This document shows positions 31,943 to 40,123 of a stretch of DNA of 64,000 nucleotides, in pieces. A program made the translations under genes and the position numbers. The notes beneath the pieces are model-generated. The model was not told where the DNA came from. It saw only the letters and a program-made list of their open reading frames with translations, and searched no databases. Origin of the DNA: Gammaproteobacteria bacterium (GTDB lineage Bacteria; Pseudomonadota; Gammaproteobacteria; Burkholderiales; Rhodocyclaceae); assembly GCA_018819515.1 (NCBI GenBank), contig JAHJPX010000007.1:558001-622000 (forward strand), given 5' to 3'. The stretch's first letter is position 1, and each line of letters starts with the position of its first letter.

Positions 31943-32446
31943 CTACACCCGCTCGTAGGTGACGAAGGCGTAGCTCAATCCGTCGTCGGCCTGTTGGGTT
32001 TCGCGGGCGGTATCTCTCCATTGGCTGCGATCCCACTCGGGGAACCAAGCGTCGCCTTCGTAGTCGGCATCGATCTCGGTGAGTTGCAGGCGGTCGGCGT
32101 ATTCGAAAGCCTGGGCGTAGAGTTCGGCGCCGCCGATCACGAACACCTCGTCCGTCTCGCCCGCCGCGGCGACGGCCGCGTGCAGTGAAGGCGCGATGGT
32201 GGCGCCTTGGGCGACATAGGCCGGGTTGCGGGTGACGACGATGTGCGGCCGGCCGGGCAGTTTGCCGGGCAGCGATTCCCAGGTCTTGCGGCCCATGATC
32301 AGCGGATGGCCCATGGTGAGCGTCTTGAAGCGCTTGAGATCCTCGGACAGGTGCCAAGGCAGTTTGCCGTCGCGGCCGATGATGCCGTTCTTGGCGACGG
32401 CGGCGATCAAAGTTAGCCGTGGCGGGACGCCGGCGGATGTGCTCAT
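31943..32446 (-). CDS. folA: Dihydrofolate reductase
   Basis: A 167-residue NADPH-dependent enzyme reducing dihydrofolate. The core reads LTLIAAVAKNGIIGRDGKLP, followed by WHLSEDLKRFKTLTMGHPLI, GRKTWESLPGKLPGR and VFVIGGAELYAQAF, all typical of bacterial DHFR. The start overlaps the glgA stop (ATGA), which fixes ATG 32446. That gives a short N-terminal extension, MSTSAGVPPR, before the first strand; residues 6-13 are encoded by a copy of the interspersed repeat. E. coli DHFR begins directly at the strand. Co-transcription with glycogen genes is unusual. Confidence 0.95.
   Translation of the reverse strand: MSTSAGVPPRLTLIAAVAKNGIIGRDGKLPWHLSEDLKRFKTLTMGHPLIMGRKTWESLPGKLPGRPHIVVTRNPAYVAQGATIAPSLHAAVAAAGETDEVFVIGGAELYAQAFEYADRLQLTEIDADYEGDAWFPEWDRSQWRDTARETQQADDGLSYAFVTYERV
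32409..32431 (+). repeat. Interspersed repeat, short form, inside folA (antisense)
   Basis: AAAGT, TAGCCGTGGCG, GG, ACGCC: one base differs from consensus (T for C). Read from the folA strand it encodes AGVPPRLTL. Confidence 0.85.
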
Positions 32447-33870
32447 TGCGCCAACTTTCCATAGAGCGCAGCGTATTGCGCCGCCGGCTTGGCCCAGCCG
32501 ACGTCGCTGCGCATGCCGGTGATCTGCATGGCTTGCCATGCCTTGCGATCGCGCCAGCTTGCTGCCGCGCGTCGAATCGCGGCCAGCAGCGCTTCGGCAC
32601 TCGCCTCGCGGAAAACGAAACCGTTGACGCCGTCGACCACGGTGTCGGCAAGTCCGCCCGTCGCGCGCACCACCGGCGGCGTTCCGTAGCGGAGGCTGTA
32701 CATCTGGTTGAGGCCGCAGGGCTCGAAGCGCGACGGCATCAGAAAGATGTCCGCGCCCGCTTCGATGCGATGCGCCAGACTCTCGTTGAAGCCGATGCGC
32801 ACGGCGAACTGGCCGGGATGGCGTTCGGCTAGCAGGCGGAACTCGGCTTCGAGTGCCTTGTCGCCGTTGCCGAGCACGACCAGTTGTGCTGGCAGCGCGG
32901 CAAGCTGCCGCTCGATGGCGGCGATGAGGTCGAGGCCCTTCTGGTGCGTCAGGCGACTCACGACGCCCAGGAGCGGCAGGTCGTCGCGTACTGCCAGGCC
33001 GACTTCACGCTGCAATGCCGCCTTGTTCTGTTTCTTCGCCGCGATGCTGTCGATGTCGTAGGCGAAGGGAATGTGCGCATCGCGCGCCGGATTCCAAACC
33101 TCGGTGTCGATGCCGTTGATGATTCCCGACAGCTCTTCGGCGCGATGGCGCAGCAGGCCGGCCATGCCCATGCCTTCTTCGTCGGTCTGGATTTCAACCG
33201 CATAGGTCGGGCTGACCGTGGTGATGGCGTCGGCGTAGATCAGACCGGCCTTGAGGAAGGACAGATGACCGTAGAACTCGACGCCATCGACGCCCCAGGC
33301 GTGTGCCGGCAGGGCGAGTTCGGGTAGTGTATGCGGGCCGAACAATCCCTGGAAGGCCAGGTTGTGCACGGTGATCAGCGAGCGCGCGCGGGCATCGGGC
33401 AGCAGCTTCAGATAGGCGGGCGCCAGGCCGGTCTGCCAGTCGTGACAGTGGACGATATCCGGCCGCCACGGCAGATGATTGGCGCTCGAGCCAAGCCAGG
33501 CGGCAACTCGCGACAGCAGCCCGAAACGCAGATGGTTGTCCGGCCAGTCCGCACCGTCCGGACCGAGATAGGGATTGCCGTCGCGGTCGTAATACTCCGG
33601 ACAATCGAGCAGCATCAACGGGATGCCGTTGGACGTCCGGGCGATGCGCAGGGTGGCATCGGCAAAGGTTCCACCGAAATCGCCGAGGGCGACGACTTCG
33701 AGCGCCTTGTCTTCCGGGAAGGCGATACGCAGCGCCGGGTAATAGGGAACCAATACACGCAAGTCCACGCCTGCCTGTCGCAACGCCGGCGGTAGCGCCC
33801 CGGCGACGTCGCCCAGGCCGCCCGTCTTCACCCAGGGGGCGATTTCGGGCGTGGCAAAAAGAACTTTCAT
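32443..33870 (-). CDS. glgA: Glycogen synthase (ADP-glucose)
   Basis: A 475-residue GT5 glycosyltransferase that elongates glycogen from ADP-glucose. It starts KVLFATPEIAPWVKTGGLGD, the substrate-binding KTGGL motif at the expected position. It continues with VHCHDWQTGLAPAYL, TVHNLAFQGLF, GIINGIDTEVWNPARD, VSRLTHQKGLDL and PSRFEPCGLNQMYSLRYGT with the conserved catalytic Glu. ATG 33870 overlaps the pgi stop by 4 bases, and its own stop overlaps the folA start. It forms a set with glgC, glgB and glgP in the same island. Confidence 0.97.
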   Translation of the reverse strand: MKVLFATPEIAPWVKTGGLGDVAGALPPALRQAGVDLRVLVPYYPALRIAFPEDKALEVVALGDFGGTFADATLRIARTSNGIPLMLLDCPEYYDRDGNPYLGPDGADWPDNHLRFGLLSRVAAWLGSSANHLPWRPDIVHCHDWQTGLAPAYLKLLPDARARSLITVHNLAFQGLFGPHTLPELALPAHAWGVDGVEFYGHLSFLKAGLIYADAITTVSPTYAVEIQTDEEGMGMAGLLRHRAEELSGIINGIDTEVWNPARDAHIPFAYDIDSIAAKKQNKAALQREVGLAVRDDLPLLGVVSRLTHQKGLDLIAAIERQLAALPAQLVVLGNGDKALEAEFRLLAERHPGQFAVRIGFNESLAHRIEAGADIFLMPSRFEPCGLNQMYSLRYGTPPVVRATGGLADTVVDGVNGFVFREASAEALLAAIRRAAASWRDRKAWQAMQITGMRSDVGWAKPAAQYAALYGKLAQ

Positions 33871-35498
33871 TGCCTTCGACAGGCGGCGATCAGGCCGGCG
33901 GTGGAACTGTCCAGTTTCTCGGGCGCAGCGCGACCCTCGATGATCGGCAGCAGGCGGTTGGCGAGTTGCTTGCCGTACTCGACGCCCCACTGGTCGAAGG
34001 AGTTGATGTTCCAGATGCACCCCAGCGCGAACACCTTGTGTTCGTACAGGGCGATCAACTGCCCGAGGTGGTAGGGATCGAGACGCGGCAACAGCAAGGT
34101 GGTCGAGGGCTGGTTGCCGGGGAAGACCTTGTAGGGAAGGAGTCGGGCGATTACCGCCTCGGGTACGTGGGCGGTCTCCATTTCGTCGCGCGCCTCTTCT
34201 GCCGTTTTGCCGCGCATCAGCGCCTCGCTCTGCGCGAAGCAGTTGGCCAGCAGCTTGTCGTGGTGCCCCGGCAGTGGAAAGTCGGGTTCGCGAGCGACGA
34301 TGAAATCGCAGGGGATCAGGCGGCCGCCCTGATGGATCAACTGATAGAAGGCATGCTGGCCGTTGGTGCCCGCCTCGCCCCACAGGATGGGGGCGGTCGG
34401 GCAGCCTGCATCGCTGCCGTCACGAGTGGCGCGCTTGCCGTTCGATTCCATTTCGAGTTGCTGAAGGTAGCGTGGCAGCAATTCGAGCGACTGGCTGTAG
34501 GGCAGGCAGGCGCGGCTTTCGGCGCCAAGGAAATCGGCGTTCCAGACATTGAGCAGCGCCAGCACGAAAGGCAAATTGTGTTCGGCGGGGGTTTCGAAGA
34601 AATGCGCGTCCATTGCCGCTGCGCCGATCAGGAAGCGTTCGAAATTCTCCATGCCGACAGCGAGGGCCAGCGGCAGGCCGATCGCCGACCACACCGAAAA
34701 GCGTCCGCCGACCCAGTCCCAGAATGCGAAAGCGTTGTCCGGATCGATGCCGAAAGTGGCAACCGCGGGCAGATTGGTGGATACGGCGACGAAATGACGG
34801 CGCACCGCCTGCTCGCCCAGCGCCGAAACCAGCCAATGGCGCGCCGAAGCGGCGTTCTGCATGGTTTCCTGCGTCGTGAAGGTCTTGCTGGCGATGACGA
34901 ACAGCGTCGTGCGCGGGCTGAGTTGCGTCAGCGTTGTCGCGAGATGGGCGCCGTCGAGGTTCGAGACGTAATGGACGCGGATGTGCGGGACGCGATAGGC
35001 GGCAAGCGCCTGCGTCGCCATCTTCGGGCCGAGGTCGGAACCACCGATGCCGATGTTGACGACGTCGAGAATCTGCTCGCCGGTGGCGCCGCGCCATTCA
35101 CCGCTGTGCAGGGCGTTGCAGAATCGGCGCATCTGCTCGAGCACGGCGTGAACCTGCGGCATTACGTCGAGGCCGTTATGCAGGATCGGCCGCGTCCCCT
35201 GATGGCGCAGCGCATGATGCAATACGGCGCGACCCTCTGTGTGGTTGATCGCTTCACCGGCGCGCAGGCGCGCAATCCAGCCGGCCATGTCGGCTTCCCA
35301 CCAGAGGCCGCTCAGGGCTGTCATGATTTCGGCGGTTACGCGTTGCTTGGAGAAATCCGCCAGCAGGCCGCCATGTTCCAGCGAAAAACGCTCGAAGCGC
35401 TTCGTATCGGCCGCAAACAGGTCGCGCAGGTGCGTCGTGCGCATGCGTCCGGCGTGTTCGGCCAGACCTTGCCAGGTTTTCGAAGCGACTGCGCTCAT
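33867..35498 (-). CDS. pgi: Glucose-6-phosphate isomerase
   Basis: A 543-residue phosphoglucose isomerase interconverting glucose-6-phosphate and fructose-6-phosphate. Motifs are VNIGIGGSDLGPKMATQAL, FVIASKTFTTQETMQNA, AFWDWVGGRFSVWSAIG and GTNGQHAFYQLIHQGGRLIP (signature with catalytic Glu/His), then EHKVFALGCIWNINSFDQWG. ATG 35498 overlaps the glgP stop (ATGA) and its stop overlaps the glgA start. Its position in the glycogen operon ties glycogen turnover directly to glycolysis and gluconeogenesis. Confidence 0.97.
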   Translation of the reverse strand: MSAVASKTWQGLAEHAGRMRTTHLRDLFAADTKRFERFSLEHGGLLADFSKQRVTAEIMTALSGLWWEADMAGWIARLRAGEAINHTEGRAVLHHALRHQGTRPILHNGLDVMPQVHAVLEQMRRFCNALHSGEWRGATGEQILDVVNIGIGGSDLGPKMATQALAAYRVPHIRVHYVSNLDGAHLATTLTQLSPRTTLFVIASKTFTTQETMQNAASARHWLVSALGEQAVRRHFVAVSTNLPAVATFGIDPDNAFAFWDWVGGRFSVWSAIGLPLALAVGMENFERFLIGAAAMDAHFFETPAEHNLPFVLALLNVWNADFLGAESRACLPYSQSLELLPRYLQQLEMESNGKRATRDGSDAGCPTAPILWGEAGTNGQHAFYQLIHQGGRLIPCDFIVAREPDFPLPGHHDKLLANCFAQSEALMRGKTAEEARDEMETAHVPEAVIARLLPYKVFPGNQPSTTLLLPRLDPYHLGQLIALYEHKVFALGCIWNINSFDQWGVEYGKQLANRLLPIIEGRAAPEKLDSSTAGLIAACRRQ

Positions 35499-38068
35499 AG
35501 CCAGACCATCATACCCATTTCGAACGGGTGGGTGAGAAGCTCGTGCGACGGGTACACGCGCAGGCGGTAGTCGATCTTGCCGCATACCTCGGGCGTCAGA
35601 TCCAGCGCGAACTGGCTGTCGCCATCCTTGCCCGGTCCCACGTATTCCAGTTTGTAGGAGCGGGGCGGCCGCGAATTGACGTTGGTGTTGGGGCGACTGA
35701 ACAGCAGCTCGACGACAACGTCCGATGGCTCCAGACCATCAAGCCGCACGGCGACCTCGAAGCGAATGCTGTTGCCAAAAGCGATGCGCTTTTGCGCGTC
35801 ATCGAGGCGGCGCAGGGCGACACGGGGCCAGTGGGCGCGCACTCGCTGCTTCCAGGCCGCCAACTGCCGTGCCGCGGCGAAGCCGTCGTTGCTGTAGCGG
35901 TGCCATTGCCTGGCTGCCGGATGGTAGTACTTGTTGACGTATTCCCCGACCATTCGACCCGAATTGAAGCGCGGCGCGATGCTGGCGATCGACCGCTTCG
36001 ACATTTCCACCCATCCCGGCGAGTAGCCCATGCGGCCGCGCTCGTAGTAGAGCGGCACTACCTTGTCCTGTAGCAGTTCGTAAAACGTCCGCGCTTCTTC
36101 GTAGTCGCGCCGGCTTTCATCCACGCCCTGGTCGTAAGCGCTTGAGGTCGGCTTGATCGCCCAGCCGTTCTCGTTTCCCCGGCCGGCCTGAAAGCCTTCG
36201 GCCCACCAGCCGTCGAGCACCGAAAGGTTGAGCACGCCATTGATAGCTGCTTTCATTCCCGAGGTGCCGGAGGCTTCGAGAGGAAAAACCGGGTTGTTGA
36301 GCCAGACGTCGACACCCGATACCAGTCGGCGCGCCAGACGCAGGTCATAGCCTTCGACGAGCAGGATATGGCCCATGAACTCCGGCATGTTGGCGATTTC
36401 GGCAACGCGCCGAATCAGCGCCTGGCCAGGTTCGTCAGCCGGATGGGCTTTGCCGGCGAAGATGAAGACGACCGGTCGTTGCGGATCGCTGACGATTTGT
36501 TTCAGCCAGCTAAGGTTCTGGAACAACAGCGTGGCGCGCTTGTAGGTCGCGAAGCGCCGCGCGAAGCCGATGGTCAGGATATTGGGGTTCTCCGGATCGG
36601 CCAGGTGCATCAGGCGTTCGACGTGCGCCTCCGAGCCGTGCGCGCGCAAGTGCTGCTGGGTGATGCGGTGACGGACCAGGTGCAGCATCTGCGACTTCAG
36701 CAACTGGCGCACGCTCCAGTACATGTGGTCGGGAATGCTGTGAATCTGTTGCCAGACCTGGTGGTCGGTCAGTCGCTGCGACCAGTCCGGCCCAAGAATG
36801 CGGTCGAAGGTCTCGTGCCACAGATCGGAAAGAAAGGTCGGCAGGTGAACGCCGTTGGTGACGTAGCCGATGGGGTTTTCCGGAGGATCGATCTGCGGCC
36901 ACAATTGGGCGCAGATTTGCGCGGAAACATCTCCATGCACTTCGGAGACGCCGTTGTGATGACGGGAGCCGCGAATGGCGAGGGCGGTCATGTTGAAGTC
37001 GCCGCTGCCCTGGATTTGCCCGAGCGCCATCAGCTCCGTGATATCGCAGCCCATGTCGGCGCAGCAGCCCTCGAAGTAGTGCCGGATCATGTCGGGACCG
37101 AAATGGTCGTGCCCGGCGGGCACTGCGGTATGGGTGGTGAAAACCGTATTGCAGGCCACCGCTTCCAGCGCCGACAGCATGTCCATGCCGCCCTGCACGA
37201 GCTGGCGCATGCGCTCTATGATCATGAAGGCGGCGTGTCCCTCGTTGATGTGCCAGATTGTGGGCTTGAGACCCATTTCGGCCAGCGCCTTGGTGCCGCC
37301 CATGCCAAGCACGATTTCCTGCTCGATGCGCGTGGTGCGGTCGCCGCCGTAGAGCCGGTGCGCGATGTCGCGGTCGTGCGGTGCATTCTGCTCGAGATCC
37401 GTATCGAGCAGATATAGCTGGATGCGACCGACCGTGGCTTTCCATACCTTGACCTCGACGGTGCGGCCCGGCATCTTCACAGTGACATGCAGTTCGCCGC
37501 CGTCGGCGCGCAGCACAGGTTTGATCGGCAGGTCGTCGAAATCGGTGTCGTTGTACGTGGCGTGCTGGCGACCATCGCCGTCGATGGTCTGCAGAAAATA
37601 GCCCTGGCGGTAGAGCAAGCCGACGCCGACGAAAGGTAACTTGAGGTCGGATGCCGTCTTGCAGTGGTCCCCGGCCAGGATGCCGAGACCGCCGGAATAG
37701 ATCGGCAGGCTTTCGTGGAAACCGAACTCGAAACAGAAATAGGCGATCAGTTCGTCGTTGCCGAGATGCGGCCCGTGTTCGCGCGCCGGCGCCGTAAGAT
37801 AGTTGTCGTAAGCCGACAAGACGCGCGCCATGGAGCCGAGAAAGGTCGTATCGGTGGTTCCCTGATCGAGCCGATGCTGGTCGACCCGTTTCAAAAAAGC
37901 CTTCGGGCTGTGGCCGACGGCGCCCCACAGCTTGCTACCGAGCCGAGAGAACAGCGTTCGTGTCGGCCGATCCCAGCTATACCAGAGATTATTGGCCAGT
38001 TCGTCGAGCCGGGCGAGGCGATCGGGAAGTTGCGGATTGACTTCGAGCTGGAAGTGGGTGCCTGACAT
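35495..38068 (-). CDS. glgP: Alpha-glucan (glycogen) phosphorylase, DUF3417 type
   Basis: 857 residues. The N-terminal DUF3417 segment (LPDRLARLDELANNLWYSWD) marks the alpha-glucan phosphorylase branch found in many bacteria rather than the E. coli GlgP/MalP branch. It releases glucose-1-phosphate from alpha-1,4-glucan. The catalytic core has GGLGILAGDHCKTASDL, WHINEGHAAFMIIERM and EASGTSGMKAAINGVLNLSV, with the Lys binding PLP in this last motif. The stop overlaps the pgi start. The upstream gene encodes a GH57 glucanotransferase, so the two probably work on the same glucan. Confidence 0.95.
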   Translation of the reverse strand: MSGTHFQLEVNPQLPDRLARLDELANNLWYSWDRPTRTLFSRLGSKLWGAVGHSPKAFLKRVDQHRLDQGTTDTTFLGSMARVLSAYDNYLTAPAREHGPHLGNDELIAYFCFEFGFHESLPIYSGGLGILAGDHCKTASDLKLPFVGVGLLYRQGYFLQTIDGDGRQHATYNDTDFDDLPIKPVLRADGGELHVTVKMPGRTVEVKVWKATVGRIQLYLLDTDLEQNAPHDRDIAHRLYGGDRTTRIEQEIVLGMGGTKALAEMGLKPTIWHINEGHAAFMIIERMRQLVQGGMDMLSALEAVACNTVFTTHTAVPAGHDHFGPDMIRHYFEGCCADMGCDITELMALGQIQGSGDFNMTALAIRGSRHHNGVSEVHGDVSAQICAQLWPQIDPPENPIGYVTNGVHLPTFLSDLWHETFDRILGPDWSQRLTDHQVWQQIHSIPDHMYWSVRQLLKSQMLHLVRHRITQQHLRAHGSEAHVERLMHLADPENPNILTIGFARRFATYKRATLLFQNLSWLKQIVSDPQRPVVFIFAGKAHPADEPGQALIRRVAEIANMPEFMGHILLVEGYDLRLARRLVSGVDVWLNNPVFPLEASGTSGMKAAINGVLNLSVLDGWWAEGFQAGRGNENGWAIKPTSSAYDQGVDESRRDYEEARTFYELLQDKVVPLYYERGRMGYSPGWVEMSKRSIASIAPRFNSGRMVGEYVNKYYHPAARQWHRYSNDGFAAARQLAAWKQRVRAHWPRVALRRLDDAQKRIAFGNSIRFEVAVRLDGLEPSDVVVELLFSRPNTNVNSRPPRSYKLEYVGPGKDGDSQFALDLTPEVCGKIDYRLRVYPSHELLTHPFEMGMMVWL

Positions 38069-38104
38069 CGCGATTCTCTCTCCGGAATTTTGTATCGGTT
38101 GATT

Positions 38105-40123
38105 TTACGCCGGCTGGCGACGCGTCTCGACGGTCAATGCCAGTTCCCGCGGCGTACCGTCGAGTGGCCATGAGAAAACAAGTTCGACCGCCTGCATGAT
38201 TTTCTCGAAGCCGGCCTCGGACTGGGAAACGGTGCGGTGCGCGCGGGCCACCAGCGGCAATGGCTGGCTGGCTTCGATCAGCAGGTTGCCGCCGAGTACG
38301 CCGTCGTTGAGCGTCAGGCGACGCATTGCGGTTAGTTCGAGATGGTCGCCGAAGCCGCAGGGCACATCGCCGTTCTCCAGGATGTAGCGGCCGAGGTAGC
38401 CGTCGCAGCTGGGCATGGCGACATTGAGGCGGATCTCGACGCGGCCGACCGCGTCCTGGCTGTGGTAGCGCACCGTCAGGCGGTTGTGTTCCATGCGGTA
38501 ACTCTTTGCCAGGCTGCCGGCGCAGATCACCGTCGAGAACGCCAGCTCGCCGTCCTCGCGGTAGTCGTTGATGGGGCGCGGCGGGCCTTCGGCCGGATAC
38601 CAGCAATCGTCGAACATGCCGCGCGCGCGGGTATCCGGCTCGACGTCTTGCGGCCGAATGGCATGCAGGAAGGCGACGCGGTCGTGCGCCGAGGCAATGC
38701 CGCCGTGCTGCGCGTTGTCGCCATTGGCCGCGTGCAGCTTGTCGTGATAGCTCTCGTCGTGGCGGCGCAGAGTGTCGCCGAAGTTGTGCGCCAGCGCGAG
38801 GTCGGAGAGTTCGACCAGGGCCGCGTCGCCGTTGGCGCGGACGACGGCCAGCAGATTATTGCCGCGCAGGAACAACTCGTCGTGGCCGTCGCGGTCAAGG
38901 TCGCGCCGCTCGACATGCGGAAAAGTCAGCCGTGGCGACACGCCGCCGATGGCGGCTTCCAGCGCCAGCAGATTGTTCCAGATGGCGCGGCGCAGATGCG
39001 GCAGGTAAAGACCGCCGAACAGGCCGTGCCAGTAAGCATCGTTGGCCTGGGCGCGATGCAGGTGCTCCTGCATTTCCGGCGTGCGCCGGTCCGGCGGCAG
39101 CGCTGCCAGTTTCGCCGAGACGTCGAGCATGCGCTTGTGCATCCAGTTCGACTCCGGAAAGCGCATGAAGAAGTTGCGCCACATGCCGCCGCGCAGGAAG
39201 GCCTTGCGCTCGTCGAATCGTCCCGCGTGCTTTTCCTGCTCGACCAGCGCGTGGTAGGTGCGCGCCGCCGCGCCGGGCAGCGTCCATTCGTTCATTTCGA
39301 TGTAGGAGGTCGTCGGCAGGTAGACGATGCCGCGTGTGCGTTGGCGGGCATGGAACTCATCGTAGGTTTCGGTCGTGATCAGCGGAGAAGCGAGTACGCC
39401 CTCGATGAATTTGGTCAGCCAGCCCTGCTCGTAGACCCAGTGGTAGGTCTCCGGCCAGATGCCGAACTTCTCGATGTCGTCGAAGTAGATGGCGGCGCGA
39501 TGGCCTTCGCGCGCCAGGTGTTCGAGCCACGTCACCGCGGCTTCGGGAGGCGAAAAAGGGAGGCGGTAACGTGCCTGCTCCGAGATCGGGAAGAGGTCGA
39601 GTTCGCGCCCGTCCTCCTCGGTGGTGAAATAACTGTCTAGCCGGCCAGCCGGTTCGCCGGCGCAAAGAAAGTGGTAGTCGTCCACAGCGACGTATTCAAT
39701 GCCGCAGTCCGCGAGGGATGGCACTACCGCCGATTCCCAGACGCGCTCGGTAAGCCAGGCGCCCTTGGGGCGCTGGCCGAAGCGGCGCTCGATCTTGTCG
39801 GAGAGCGTGTCGATCTGGCTGATGCGGTCGCGATGCGGGATCGAAGCGAGTACCGGCTCGCAGTCGCCGGAGCCGAACCATTCGACCTGACCTCTGCGGG
39901 TCATCATCGCCAGCCGCTCCATGTCCTCCGGGTAGCGCTCGATCAGCCAGTCGAGCAGCCAGCCGGAGAAATGCACGCTGAAGCGGAATTCGGGATAGCG
40001 TTCGACGGTTTGCAGGAACATCCGGTAACAGCGGACGTGCGCTTCTTCCATCACGAAATCGAAGTTGCCGACCGGCTGGTGGGCGTGGACACCGAACAGC
40101 AGGGAGATGCGGTGATCGCTCAT
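38105..40123 (-). CDS. GH57 4-alpha-glucanotransferase-like enzyme (DUF1925/DUF1926)
   Basis: 672 residues. The GH57 catalytic domain begins LLFGVHAHQPVGNFDF. The likely nucleophile is E126 in GAWLTERVWE and the acid D215 or D216 in AIYFDDIEKFG. These positions nearly coincide with E123 and D214 of the Thermococcus litoralis 4-alpha-glucanotransferase as I remember them. The C-terminal half is the DUF1926-type beta domain (HVERRDLDRDGHDELFLRGN and so on). Between the two, residues 394-401 (GGVSPRLTF) are encoded by an interspersed repeat copy. It would disproportionate maltodextrins. The ATG overlaps the stop of the preceding GH57 gene. Confidence 0.9.
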   Translation of the reverse strand: MSDHRISLLFGVHAHQPVGNFDFVMEEAHVRCYRMFLQTVERYPEFRFSVHFSGWLLDWLIERYPEDMERLAMMTRRGQVEWFGSGDCEPVLASIPHRDRISQIDTLSDKIERRFGQRPKGAWLTERVWESAVVPSLADCGIEYVAVDDYHFLCAGEPAGRLDSYFTTEEDGRELDLFPISEQARYRLPFSPPEAAVTWLEHLAREGHRAAIYFDDIEKFGIWPETYHWVYEQGWLTKFIEGVLASPLITTETYDEFHARQRTRGIVYLPTTSYIEMNEWTLPGAAARTYHALVEQEKHAGRFDERKAFLRGGMWRNFFMRFPESNWMHKRMLDVSAKLAALPPDRRTPEMQEHLHRAQANDAYWHGLFGGLYLPHLRRAIWNNLLALEAAIGGVSPRLTFPHVERRDLDRDGHDELFLRGNNLLAVVRANGDAALVELSDLALAHNFGDTLRRHDESYHDKLHAANGDNAQHGGIASAHDRVAFLHAIRPQDVEPDTRARGMFDDCWYPAEGPPRPINDYREDGELAFSTVICAGSLAKSYRMEHNRLTVRYHSQDAVGRVEIRLNVAMPSCDGYLGRYILENGDVPCGFGDHLELTAMRRLTLNDGVLGGNLLIEASQPLPLVARAHRTVSQSEAGFEKIMQAVELVFSWPLDGTPRELALTVETRRQPA
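38921..38944 (+). repeat. Interspersed repeat, short form, inside GH57 glucanotransferase gene (antisense)
   Basis: AAAAGT, CAGCCGTGGCG, AC, ACGCC: perfect. The coding strand reads it as GGVSPRLTF, in the same frame as in folA. Confidence 0.92.
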